Source: Actinomycetes bacterium (lineage in GTDB: Bacteria; Actinomycetota; Acidimicrobiia; Acidimicrobiales; Bog-793). Taken from it: DNA of 8,801 nt. Shown here piece by piece: positions 1-7,349 of the stretch. The position numbers and the translations under genes are program-made. The number at the start of each line of letters is the position of its first letter. Position 1 is the stretch's first letter. Location: NCBI GenBank assembly GCA_021785095.1, contig JAJYGM010000036.1, positions 1 to 8,801 of the forward strand. The letters are read 5' to 3'. Under the pieces are notes generated by a model. That model was given only the letters and a program-made list of their open reading frames with translations, ran no database searches and had not been told where the DNA came from.

Positions 1-60
1 TTCCCGGCGGTTTCGCTCGGGCCGATCGTCGAACAGCTCATCCACGGGAGGTTCTTCTGA
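1..60 (+). CDS. kdpA: KdpA C-terminus (partial, 5' end outside window)
   Basis: The first 60 bases read as 19 codons plus TGA, giving a tail that contains LGPIVEQL and ends in HGRFF. This matches the usual end of KdpA, the K+-translocating membrane subunit of the Kdp pump, where the last helix carries an LGPIVE-type motif. The stop overlaps the kdpB start by one base (TGATG), as expected for the conserved kdpA-kdpB order. Only the last turn of the protein is visible, so identity rests on this short motif and on the gene that follows. Confidence 0.85.
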   Translation, partial: FPAVSLGPIVEQLIHGRFF

Positions 61-2126
61 TGTCGCTCGCCACCGCCGAGAGGGCGAGCTCGACGCCCCG
101 CCGCCGGCCACACGGTGTGGCGGAAGCGCGCAGCCTGCTCGATCGCGAGATCCTCGGACAGGCGACCATCGGCTCCCTCAAGAAACTGGACCCTCGCGTC
201 CAGGTCAAGAACCCCGTCATGTTCGTCGTGCTCGTCGGCACAGTCGTCACCCTGGTCGAGTCGATCTCCCACCCGACCTTGTTCGACTGGTCGATCACCG
301 CTTGGCTGTTCCTCACGGTCCTCTTCGCCAACTTCGCGGAGGCCATGGCAGAAGGTCGCGGCAAGGCGCAGGCAGACACGTTGCGGCAGATGCGCTCGGA
401 GACCGAGGCGCGCCGCCTCCTCGCAAACGGGACCGAGCAGCGCGTACCCGCGTCGCAGCTCGCGAAAGGCGACCTCGTCGTGTGCGAGACGACGGACCTC
501 ATCCCGTCCGACGGCGAGATCGTCGAGGGCATTGCCTCGGTCGACGAGTCGGCCATCACCGGAGAGTCCGCACCGGTGATCCGCGAGTCGGGAGGCGACC
601 GGTCCGCCGTGACGGGAGGCACCCGTGTCCTGTCCGACCGGATCGTCGTCCGGATCACCGCAGAGCGGGGCCACACGTTCATGGACCGCATGATCGGGTT
701 GGTCGAAGGCGCCAGCCGCCAGAAGACTCCGAACGAGGTCGCACTCACGATCCTCCTCGCAGCGCTCACGCTCATCTTCCTCCCGGTCGTCGTCGCGCTG
801 CAGCCCTTCGGTCACTACTCCGGCGCGACGGTGTCGGTCGTCGTCCTGATCTCGCTGCTCGTCTGCCTCATCCCGACCACGATCGGCGCGCTCCTCTCTG
901 CGATCGGGATCGCCGGTATGGACCGGCTCGTGCAGAGGAACGTCCTCGCCATGTCGGGGCGGGCGGTCGAAGCAGCCGGCGACACCCAGACGCTCCTGCT
1001 CGACAAGACAGGCACGATCACGCTCGGGAACCGGATGGCGTCCGCCTTCCTGCCGGTCGGCGGCCGCACCGAGGAAGATCTTGCAGCAGCAGCTCAGCTC
1101 GCCTCCCTTGCCGACGAGACGCCCGAAGGACGTTCCGTCGTCGTTCTGGCCAAGGAGCGCTTCAACATCCGCGAGCGCGCGCTCGGCGAGCACGACTTCG
1201 TCCCGTTCACCGCAGTCACCCGCATGTCTGGCATCGACTACGACGGACGCAAGATCCGAAAGGGCGCTGCCGACTCGGTGAAGAAGTGGGTGCAGGAGCA
1301 AGGCGGTCACGTCCCGCCGGACCTCGACCCGCTCGTGGAACGGATCTCCCGCTCGGGCTCCACGCCTCTGGCGGTGGCAGACGGTCCGAGCGTGCTCGGT
1401 GTGATCGAGCTCAAGGACGTCGTGAAAGAAGGCATACGGGAGCGGTTCGCCGAGATGAGAACGCTCGGCATCCGCACCGTCATGATCACCGGCGACAACC
1501 CCCTTACCGCCGCCGCCATCGCGCAGGAAGCCGGCGTCGACGACTTCCTCGCCGAGGCGACCCCGGAGAACAAGCTCGAGCTCATCAAGTCCGAACAGGG
1601 GGGAGGAAAGCTCGTCGCCATGACGGGCGACGGCACGAACGATGCTCCGGCTCTCGCACAGGCCGACGTCGGGGTGGCGATGAACACGGGCACGACGGCG
1701 GCGAAGGAGGCCGGCAACATGGTCGACCTCGACTCCAACCCGACCAAGCTCCTCGAGATCGTCGAGATCGGCAAACAGCTGCTCATCACGCGCGGCGCCC
1801 TCACGACCTTTTCCATCGCGAACGACGTGGCGAAGTACTTCGCCATCATCCCGGCGTTGTTCGCGGCGGAGTACCCCCAGTTGAACGCTCTGAACATCAT
1901 GAAGCTGCACTCGCCCTCGAGCGCCGTGCTCTCGGCGGTGATCTTCAACGCCCTCGTGATCATCGCGTTGATCCCGCTCGCACTGAGAGGTGTCAAGTTC
2001 CGGCCGATGAACGCGGCCCAGATCCTGCGGCGCAACGTCTTCATCTACGGGCTCGGCGGCATCGTCGTGCCGTTCATCTTCATCAAGCTGATCGACCTCT
2101 TCCTGACCGCGGTGGGGTGGTACTGA
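60..2126 (+). CDS. kdpB: Potassium-transporting P-type ATPase, ATP-binding subunit KdpB
   Basis: KdpB hydrolyses ATP to drive K+ import through KdpA in the inner-membrane KdpFABC complex. The 688 residues match the family's usual length of about 680. Visible in order: a membrane segment from the NPVMF motif (about residue 51), the actuator motif TGES (167-170), the phosphorylation motif DKTGT with Asp315, the nucleotide-binding KGA near 400, the hinge motif TGDGTNDAP (Asp524, Asp528), and the [10 protein letters not shown] helix with Asp589 and Lys592, the charged pair typical of KdpB. All catalytic residues are intact. The start is ATG at 60, overlapping the kdpA stop by one base, with GGGAGG at 46-51 as ribosome site. 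The stop overlaps kdpC by one base, so kdpA, kdpB and kdpC are probably translationally coupled. Ser170 in TGES corresponds to the E. coli serine (Ser162) whose phosphorylation inhibits the pump. Confidence 0.98.
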   Translation: MSLATAERASSTPRRRPHGVAEARSLLDREILGQATIGSLKKLDPRVQVKNPVMFVVLVGTVVTLVESISHPTLFDWSITAWLFLTVLFANFAEAMAEGRGKAQADTLRQMRSETEARRLLANGTEQRVPASQLAKGDLVVCETTDLIPSDGEIVEGIASVDESAITGESAPVIRESGGDRSAVTGGTRVLSDRIVVRITAERGHTFMDRMIGLVEGASRQKTPNEVALTILLAALTLIFLPVVVALQPFGHYSGATVSVVVLISLLVCLIPTTIGALLSAIGIAGMDRLVQRNVLAMSGRAVEAAGDTQTLLLDKTGTITLGNRMASAFLPVGGRTEEDLAAAAQLASLADETPEGRSVVVLAKERFNIRERALGEHDFVPFTAVTRMSGIDYDGRKIRKGAADSVKKWVQEQGGHVPPDLDPLVERISRSGSTPLAVADGPSVLGVIELKDVVKEGIRERFAEMRTLGIRTVMITGDNPLTAAAIAQEAGVDDFLAEATPENKLELIKSEQGGGKLVAMTGDGTNDAPALAQADVGVAMNTGTTAAKEAGNMVDLDSNPTKLLEIVEIGKQLLITRGALTTFSIANDVAKYFAIIPALFAAEYPQLNALNIMKLHSPSSAVLSAVIFNALVIIALIPLALRGVKFRPMNAAQILRRNVFIYGLGGIVVPFIFIKLIDLFLTAVGWY

Positions 2127-2680
2127 TGCTCGTCCACCTGAGGCGCGCCGTCGTCCTCTCGGTCGTCCTCTTCGTCGTCCTCGGGCTCGGGTATCCCCTC
2201 CTCGAGACCGGCGTCGCCCAACTCTTCTTCAAGACCCAGGCGAACGGCTCGCTCGTCACTCGCGGCGCAGCCGTGCTCGGATCGAGCGAGCTCGGCCAGC
2301 GCTGGACCGGACCGAAGTGGTTCCAGGGTCGGCCTGACCCGGACAATCCGATGGCATCCGGACCGCAGAACTACGGACCGAAGTCGAAGCTGCTGCTCCG
2401 GTTCTCGAAGAGCCAGGCAGCACTGCTTCGCCGCGAGGGCATCACGCCCACGAACGACCTCGTCACCGGCTCCGGTTCGGGCCTCGATCCCGACATCGCG
2501 CCCGCCGATGCGTATGCGCAGGTGAACGCCGTGGCAGCAGCGAACCATCTCTCCCCCGCGACCGTGCGCAAGCTGGTCGAACGGCACACAGTCGGCGCGT
2601 ATTGGGGCTTTCTCGGGGCGCCCTACGTGAACGTGTTCCAACTGGACATGGCTCTCGCGAAGCTCACCGGCAGTCGCTGA
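2126..2680 (+). CDS. kdpC: Potassium-transporting ATPase subunit KdpC
   Basis: KdpC is the small accessory subunit that stabilises the KdpFABC complex and is thought to assist ATP or K+ handling. The 184 residues fit the family (about 190). There is one N-terminal membrane helix (about residues 7-26, a run of Val and Leu ending in GYPLLETG), followed by a soluble domain with typical KdpC motifs: GSxLxGQ-like GSSELGQ, WFQGRP, the NYGP motif, the SGSGLDPDI motif and an LVERHT-type segment near the end. Start ATG at 2126 shares its A with the kdpB stop, and a G-rich stretch (GGTGGGGTGG, 2111-2120) lies just upstream. The same reading frame is open for a long way into kdpB, but that is a high-GC artefact. 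No truncation or missing motif is seen. Confidence 0.97.
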   Translation: MLVHLRRAVVLSVVLFVVLGLGYPLLETGVAQLFFKTQANGSLVTRGAAVLGSSELGQRWTGPKWFQGRPDPDNPMASGPQNYGPKSKLLLRFSKSQAALLRREGITPTNDLVTGSGSGLDPDIAPADAYAQVNAVAAANHLSPATVRKLVERHTVGAYWGFLGAPYVNVFQLDMALAKLTGSR

Positions 2681-2715
2681 AGGAGCTGACCGCACAGCTG
2701 GACCAGCGCCGGGCG

Positions 2716-2756
2716 TCGACAGGAACGAGACTCGGCGGGCCTATCCTTCGGTCACG
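2716..2756 (+). promoter_or_regulatory. Possible promoter for kdpDE (near-leaderless)
   Basis: The 76-base gap between kdpC and kdpD contains TATCCT at 2742-2747, which fits the actinobacterial -10 pattern TAnnnT. TCGACA at 2716-2721 is a loose -35 candidate, but the 20-base spacer is longer than ideal. Transcription would begin at about 2754-2757, at or just before the GTG start of kdpD, which has no ribosome-binding site in front of it. A short AGCTG/CAGCT inverted repeat lies near 2684-2699 and has no T-run, so it is not a convincing terminator. This is inference from weak motifs. Confidence 0.25.
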
Positions 2757-4331
2757 GTGCCCAGCAGGATCATGCCTCGCCGCCGGCAGCTGACAGGCGT
2801 CGCCATCGCAGTGGTCGGCACAGCCCTCTTGACGGCTGCCATGGTGCCGGTCCGGACACATCTCGATCACGCCGTCGTTGCGCTTGCCCTCGTCCTCCCC
2901 GTGGTCATCGCCGCATCTGTCGGGGGCGTCGTTCCGGGGCTTGCCGCTGTCCTGCTCGGGTTCCTCGCCTACGACTTCTTCTTCCTGCCCCCGTACAACA
3001 CGCTCATCGTGGCCCACGGCGACGAATGGGGTGCCCTCGTCGTCTACGCCGTCGTGATGGCCCTTGTCTCCCGCGTCGTCGACCGTCTGTGGCATGCGGA
3101 GTCGAGTGCCCGCCAGGGACGGCAGGACGCCGCCCAGCTGCTCGACATCTCCGAGCTGCTCGTGAGCCATCGACCGACGGGCGAGCTCTTCGGCATCGTC
3201 GTCAGCTCGGTGCGCGACGCCTTCGACCTCGACAGCGCCGCGCTGCTCCTGCCGAGCATCGTGCACAACGGCGGGTCGAGCAGCAGTCTCGAAGTCGTCG
3301 CTCACGCAGGCCGCGCACTCTCGCCGGCCGAGCTCGATCGGCTGCTGCCACATTCCGGCACGCCGGCGAGCCTTCGCGTCCTGCTGCCGGCCAACGTCTC
3401 GACCGAGCATCCCGCCCAGAGCCGAGTCCTCGAGGCCGTGGTCCTCCGCGTGGCCGACCGGATCGTCGGCCTCCTCGCGGTGGTGGGCCGTCCGCTCCCG
3501 ACGCATCGCCGAGAGCTGCTCGGAGCCTTCGCCAATCACATCGCGCTGGCAATCGAGCGCGCTGCACAACGCGACCGCGAGGTACGACTAGAGCTGCTCG
3601 AGCAAGTGGACCGACACCGCCGCTATCTGTTCGGCGCCGTCTCGCACGACCTCCGCACACCGCTTTCGACGATCAAGGCGTCGGCGTCCGCGCTGCTCGG
3701 CAGTTCGGAGTCTCTCAGCGACGACGATCGCAACGAGCTCGCGGGTCTGATCGAGACGCAGGCCGACCGGCTGGAGCGCATGGTCTCGAACCTCATGGAC
3801 ATGACCCGCATCCAGGCGGGTGCCCTCGTGCTCGAGCGCGACATCGTCTCGCTGGAAGAGCTGTTCACCGCCGCGACAGAGGCGCTCGGGCCGGCTGGGG
3901 CGACCGTAGAGGTCGTGCTGCCGGACGAGCCGGTCGTCGCCGAGGCCGACCGCACCCTCCTCGTCGAGGCGCTCGTGAACGTGTTGGAGAACGGGCTGCG
4001 TTTCGCCCCGAAAGGAACCGCAGTCGAGCTTCGCGGTGAGCTCGGAACCGGTGAGGACCGCCCCGTGCGGATCCTCGTCACCGACCGCGGCCCCGGCATC
4101 CCGGCGGGCGACCGCGCTCGCCTGTTCGAAGTCTTCGAGCAGGGAACAGATCCCGACCACAAGCCATCGGCCGGAACAGGTCTCGGCCTCTCGATCACGA
4201 GGTCCTTCATCGAGGCCCATGGCGGCACGATCAGGATCGAGGACGCCGAGCCGGGAACGCGTGTGGAGATGGCGCTCCCACTCTCACCAAAACTGGTCGT
4301 GCCCGCAGCCGCGAGCACTGAAGGCGGTTGA
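2757..4331 (+). CDS. kdpD: Short KdpD-type sensor histidine kinase lacking the N-terminal KdpD/USP domains
   Basis: This is a membrane sensor kinase for KdpE. Visible in order: a DUF4118-type membrane domain with four helices (about residues 12-31, 38-55, 57-77, 91-107) including the KdpD-typical motif AYDFFFLPP (71-79); a degenerate GAF-like region (about 131-275); a phospho-acceptor H-box SHDLRTPLS with His297; and an ATPase domain with N-box (Asn408, Asn412), G1 box DRGPGIP (Asp443) and G2 GTGLGLS. Full-length KdpD is about 850-900 residues; this one has 524 and lacks the roughly 350-residue cytoplasmic KdpD (Walker-type) and USP-like domains. The gap to kdpC holds no room for them and no in-frame start, so the short form appears genuine rather than a start error. 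The GTG at 2757 has no clear ribosome site. An ATG at 2772 is an alternative, but its AGCAGG (2763-2768) is only 3 bases away. Confidence 0.9.
   Translation: MPSRIMPRRRQLTGVAIAVVGTALLTAAMVPVRTHLDHAVVALALVLPVVIAASVGGVVPGLAAVLLGFLAYDFFFLPPYNTLIVAHGDEWGALVVYAVVMALVSRVVDRLWHAESSARQGRQDAAQLLDISELLVSHRPTGELFGIVVSSVRDAFDLDSAALLLPSIVHNGGSSSSLEVVAHAGRALSPAELDRLLPHSGTPASLRVLLPANVSTEHPAQSRVLEAVVLRVADRIVGLLAVVGRPLPTHRRELLGAFANHIALAIERAAQRDREVRLELLEQVDRHRRYLFGAVSHDLRTPLSTIKASASALLGSSESLSDDDRNELAGLIETQADRLERMVSNLMDMTRIQAGALVLERDIVSLEELFTAATEALGPAGATVEVVLPDEPVVAEADRTLLVEALVNVLENGLRFAPKGTAVELRGELGTGEDRPVRILVTDRGPGIPAGDRARLFEVFEQGTDPDHKPSAGTGLGLSITRSFIEAHGGTIRIEDAEPGTRVEMALPLSPKLVVPAAASTEGG
4321..4327 (+). 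promoter_or_regulatory. Ribosome-binding site for kdpE
   Basis: AAGGCGG lies 8 bases before the GTG at 4336 and overlaps the last codons of kdpD. It supports the GTG start of kdpE over in-frame starts further upstream, which would lie inside kdpD. Confidence 0.6.
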
Positions 4332-4335
4332 CCAC

Positions 4336-5040
4336 GTGAGCACGACGGTCCTCGTCGTCGACGACGACCCTGCGCTGCTGCGCGTCCTCAAGATCGGGTT
4401 GTCCGGTCTCGGCTATGTCGTCCACACGGCGGGGAACGGCGTGACCGGCCTGTCCGAGACTGCGCTGCACAGCCCGGACGTCCTCGTGCTCGACCTCGGC
4501 CTGCCCGACCTCGACGGCGTGGAGGTGTGCCGCCGGGTCCGGGAGTGGAGCGACGTGCCGATCATCGTGCTGTCGGCCGACGCCACAGAGGACCGGAAGA
4601 TCGACGCCCTCGACTCCGGAGCAGACGACTACGTCACCAAACCGTTCTCGATGGGCGAGCTCCAGGCGCGCCTGCGCGTGGCTCTCCGCCGTGGCTCGAA
4701 AGGCTCGCCTGCCGGCACCGACAGTGCGGACGAGAGCACCATCGAAGCCGGGCCGCTCGCCGTCGATCTTGCCCGGCACGAGGCGCGCCTCGAGGGAGAA
4801 GCTCTCGACCTCACGCCGCGGGAGTTCGACTTCCTCGCTTATCTCGCTCGCAACCATGACCGAGTCGCCACCCAGCGCATGATCCTCGAGGCCGTCTGGG
4901 GCCCCGGATACGGGTCGGACATCCGATACCTTCGCGAGTACGCGTACCGGCTCCGGAAGAAGCTCGGGGACGAGCACGGCACCTTCCTCCGGACCCGCCC
5001 CGGGATCGGTTACCAGCTCGTCACGCAAGCGGAACCCTGA
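4336..5040 (+). CDS. kdpE: KdpE-type OmpR-family response regulator
   Basis: This is a DNA-binding response regulator of 234 residues, expected to be phosphorylated by the adjacent KdpD and to activate the kdp operon. The receiver domain shows the acidic pocket VVDDDP (Asp9-Asp11), the phospho-acceptor Asp53 in LVLDLGLPDLDG, the switch Ser80 and the conserved Lys102 in DDYVTKPF. The C-terminal winged helix (about 135-230) has LTPREFDFLAYLARN and a recognition region with SDIRYLREYAYRLRKKL. The R-Y-L-R-x-Y arrangement is typical of KdpE, where most OmpR regulators have a V-D-V-H-I motif. The GTG start at 4336, 4 bases after the kdpD stop, places the receiver at the normal distance from the N-terminus. 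The frame is open upstream to 4036, but that part translates to composition unlike any regulator. The C-terminal GIGYQLV motif is normal. Confidence 0.93.
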   Translation: MSTTVLVVDDDPALLRVLKIGLSGLGYVVHTAGNGVTGLSETALHSPDVLVLDLGLPDLDGVEVCRRVREWSDVPIIVLSADATEDRKIDALDSGADDYVTKPFSMGELQARLRVALRRGSKGSPAGTDSADESTIEAGPLAVDLARHEARLEGEALDLTPREFDFLAYLARNHDRVATQRMILEAVWGPGYGSDIRYLREYAYRLRKKLGDEHGTFLRTRPGIGYQLVTQAEP

Positions 5041-5074
5041 CCGACGTGTAGCAAGCAGGGGCGCCGAGCCAGCG

Positions 5075-5080
5075 AAGGAG
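5075..5080 (+). promoter_or_regulatory. Ribosome-binding site for the second response regulator
   Basis: AAGGAG is a near-perfect Shine-Dalgarno sequence 9 bases before the GTG at 5090. It fixes the start of the following gene. The rest of the 49-base gap after kdpE shows no convincing promoter or terminator. Confidence 0.75.
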
Positions 5081-5089
5081 CAAACGTCA

Positions 5090-5824
5090 GTGCCCGACAG
5101 CGAGGGCAGGCCCGTCATCTACGTCCTCGACGACGAGGAGCACATCACCGAGCTCGTCGCGATGGGCCTCCGCATCAACGGTATGGCCCCCGTGCGCTTC
5201 CACTCCTCACGCGACGCGCTCGACCAGATCGAGTCTTCCCGCCCCGACCTCCTCATCCTCGACGTGATGCTGCCAGGCCTCGACGGCTTCGAGGTGGCGC
5301 GCCGTCTTCGCCAAGCCGAAGGTGCAGGCACGAGGGTCCCTGTCATCTTCCTCACCGCCCGTGACGCCACGGCCGACAAGATCCAGGGCCTACGGCTCGG
5401 GGTCGACGACTACGTGACGAAGCCCTTCTCCATCGAGGAGCTCGTCGAGCGCGCGAAGGCGGTGCTCCGCCGCGCCATGGGAACCGGCCCGGGAGAGCAC
5501 CGGCTCAGCTACGCCGATCTCGTGCTCGACGAGGACACCCGCGAGGTCTGGCGCAGCGGGACGGTCGTCGACCTCACGCCGACGGAGTACAAGCTCCTCC
5601 ACTACCTGCTCGCGAACGCGCGCCGGGTCCTCACCCGTGAGCAGATCCTGGAGCGCGTCTGGAACTACACGTTCACCTCGAACGCGAGCGTCCTCGAGAC
5701 CTATGTGAGCTACCTCCGCCAGAAGCTCGATGTGCTCGGCCCCCCTCTCATCCAGACGGTACGGGGCGTCGGGTACTCGCTTCGCCTGCCGCCCAAGCAG
5801 CAACGAGGGGCAGAGAGCGCATGA
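5090..5824 (+). CDS. OmpR-family response regulator (second two-component system)
   Basis: This is a DNA-binding response regulator of 244 residues, the partner of the kinase that overlaps its 3' end. The receiver domain has the acidic pair Asp14-Asp15 (VLDDEE), phospho-acceptor Asp58 in LLILDVMLPGLDG, the switch Thr89 in FLTAR and Lys111 in DDYVTKPFS. The winged-helix output domain starts near residue 140 and contains LTPTEYKLLHYLL, REQILERVW, a recognition helix with SVLETYVSYLRQKLD, and the closing VRGVGYSLR. The VLETYVSYLR form resembles actinobacterial regulators such as TrcR and differs clearly from KdpE, so this is not a kdpE duplicate. The GTG start is supported by AAGGAG at 5075-5080. 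What it regulates is unknown; the heme and ApbE genes downstream are the nearest candidates, by position only. Confidence 0.93.
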   Translation: MPDSEGRPVIYVLDDEEHITELVAMGLRINGMAPVRFHSSRDALDQIESSRPDLLILDVMLPGLDGFEVARRLRQAEGAGTRVPVIFLTARDATADKIQGLRLGVDDYVTKPFSIEELVERAKAVLRRAMGTGPGEHRLSYADLVLDEDTREVWRSGTVVDLTPTEYKLLHYLLANARRVLTREQILERVWNYTFTSNASVLETYVSYLRQKLDVLGPPLIQTVRGVGYSLRLPPKQQRGAESA

Positions 5825-7314
5825 CCCTCCGTCTCCGCCTCGCGCTCAGCCTCGGGGTGCTGCTCGCTCTCGGGCTCGTCGCGTTCGGCCTGGCGACCTA
5901 CGCCTTCTACGCGCCGACCCAGTACGCACAGCTCGACACGCAACTGCGCGCATCCGAGAGCTTCGAGGCGACGCAGCTCGAGCTGCAGGCACACGTCGGT
6001 AGCCCGCCTGGTGCCACGAGCCGGAGCGGGGGCGGTGACCAGGGCGAGTACGGGAGCGGTCCCGCCCCGACCTCGGTCCTGGCACCTGGCTCGTATGCCG
6101 CCCTCCTCTCCCCCGCGGGCAAGGTCGTGGCCAGTGCCGACGTCGTGAGGAGGGTCGGGGTGCCGAAACTCCCCTCTTTGCTGCAACTCGGTCACGAGAG
6201 CTCGGCAAAGCTGTTCGACGCCGCCTCGAGCGGCGGGACCGGTCCCCATTGGCGCGTGCTCGTCTCGCCGGCCCCGCATGCTCCCGGCTATTTGATCGTC
6301 CTGGCCGAGCCCACGACGGCCATCGACGCGACGCTCCACGACCTTTTGCTCGTGGAGGTCGCCGCCGCCCTCGGCCTGCTCCTCGTGCTGCTTGCCGGCT
6401 CCTGGCTCATCCTGCGGCGAGGTCTCAGCCCTCTCGAGCACATGGCACTCGACTCCCGAGCGATCGCGAGCGGCGACCTGTCCCGGCGCGTCGGACCGGA
6501 GAGAGGCCCGACCGAGGTCATCGAGCTCGGTGCTGCTCTCAACGCCATGCTCGCCGACATCGAGAGGGCCTTCGCCGAGCGAGACGTCACCGAGGCCCGC
6601 CTGCGGCAGTTCCTCGCCGACGTCTCCCATGAGCTCCGGACGCCGCTGACCTCGATCCAGGGCTTCGCTGAGCTGTTCCGGTTGAGCATCGCGGGAGGCG
6701 AAAGGTCCTCCGATCCCACCATCGTGGCGCGGCGGATCGAAGAGGAAGCCGGCCGCATGAAACGGCTCGTGGACGACCTGCTCCTCCTCGCCCGCCTCGA
6801 CCAGGCACCGGAGATGCTGCGCGAAGACGTCGACCTGTCGGTCGTGGTCGCCGAGGCCTGCTCGGCAGCGGCGGCCATCGAGCCGGGCCGCCCGCTCCTC
6901 CTCGACGCGCCCGAACCGGTGCACGTCCTCGGCGACGCCGCCCACCTGCGCCAAGCTGTGGCCAACCTCCTCACGAACGGCTTGCGGCACACACCGCCAG
7001 GTTCACCGATCGAGGTCGCGCTGCGCCACGAGGCCGAACGAGGTGACGTGGTCGTGTCCGTCCGCGATCACGGCCCGGGACTGGACGAGGAGGCGCTGGC
7101 AAAGGCGTTCGACCGTTTCTGGCGGGCGGACCGGTCGAGAGCCGGTGGCGGCGCGGGCCTCGGACTCTCCATCGTGGCAGCCGTAGCCGATGAGCACGGC
7201 GGTTCCGTCACAGCTTCGAACGCCGATGGCGGGGGGGCGCAGTTCGTGCTCCGCCTGCCGACCGGCGAGACAAAGGGACCGACCGAATCGGTAGCACTTC
7301 CCGGCAAGGTCTGA
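5821..7314 (+). CDS. HAMP-domain sensor histidine kinase (second two-component system)
   Basis: This is a membrane sensor kinase of 497 residues for the regulator encoded just before it. The two genes overlap by 4 bases (ATGA), which suggests translational coupling. Visible in order: a membrane helix at about 5-30; an extracytoplasmic region of about 145 residues with no recognisable sensor fold, including a Gly/Ser/Pro-rich stretch (60-84); a second helix at about 176-198; a HAMP linker; an H-box FLADVSHELRTPLTSIQGF with phospho-acceptor His270; and an ATPase domain with N-box (Asn382, Asn386), G1 box DHGPGLDE (Asp416) and G2 GGGAGLGLSIV. All catalytic boxes are intact. The start ATG at 5821 has GAGGGG at 5805-5810. 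The architecture is that of the common TrcS-like class of actinobacterial kinases. The signal cannot be told from sequence. Confidence 0.94.
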   Translation: MTLRLRLALSLGVLLALGLVAFGLATYAFYAPTQYAQLDTQLRASESFEATQLELQAHVGSPPGATSRSGGGDQGEYGSGPAPTSVLAPGSYAALLSPAGKVVASADVVRRVGVPKLPSLLQLGHESSAKLFDAASSGGTGPHWRVLVSPAPHAPGYLIVLAEPTTAIDATLHDLLLVEVAAALGLLLVLLAGSWLILRRGLSPLEHMALDSRAIASGDLSRRVGPERGPTEVIELGAALNAMLADIERAFAERDVTEARLRQFLADVSHELRTPLTSIQGFAELFRLSIAGGERSSDPTIVARRIEEEAGRMKRLVDDLLLLARLDQAPEMLREDVDLSVVVAEACSAAAAIEPGRPLLLDAPEPVHVLGDAAHLRQAVANLLTNGLRHTPPGSPIEVALRHEAERGDVVVSVRDHGPGLDEEALAKAFDRFWRADRSRAGGGAGLGLSIVAAVADEHGGSVTASNADGGGAQFVLRLPTGETKGPTESVALPGKV

Positions 7315-7349
7315 GGTGGTTCTGAGCTTTCCCCCCGAGACTCGAGGCC

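Noticed and set aside
302..2125. Long open frame through kdpB that runs in frame into kdpC
   Set aside because: Its translation is rich in Arg, Gly, Pro and Ala with no family motifs, as expected for an off-frame reading of high-GC DNA. KdpB in the other frame is complete, and KdpC begins naturally at 2126.
2664..3569. 301-codon open frame on the minus strand opposite kdpD
   Set aside because: It mirrors the codon bias of kdpD on the other strand, has low-complexity Asp/Glu/Arg/His-rich content and matches no family I recognise.
4036..4335. In-frame upstream extension of kdpE
   Set aside because: It lies wholly inside the kdpD ATPase domain and has no receiver-like content. The GTG at 4336 has a good ribosome site and gives the normal KdpE N-terminus.
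6001..6025. PGATS in the second kinase's extracytoplasmic part as a possible covalent FMN site for the nearby ApbE
   Set aside because: The residue before GAT is Pro instead of Ser/Thr, and the surrounding low-complexity stretch does not resemble an FMN-binding domain.
5710..6990. 426-codon open frame on the minus strand opposite the second histidine kinase
   Set aside because: It is antisense to a kinase with all catalytic boxes intact. The translation is dominated by Gly, Arg, Glu and Ala with no recognisable domain, a typical antisense shadow in GC-rich genes.
7315..7349. CTCGAG-containing palindrome between the kinase and heme protein genes as a terminator or operator
   Set aside because: It is only six bases long, has no T-run, and such GC-rich palindromes are expected by chance here.
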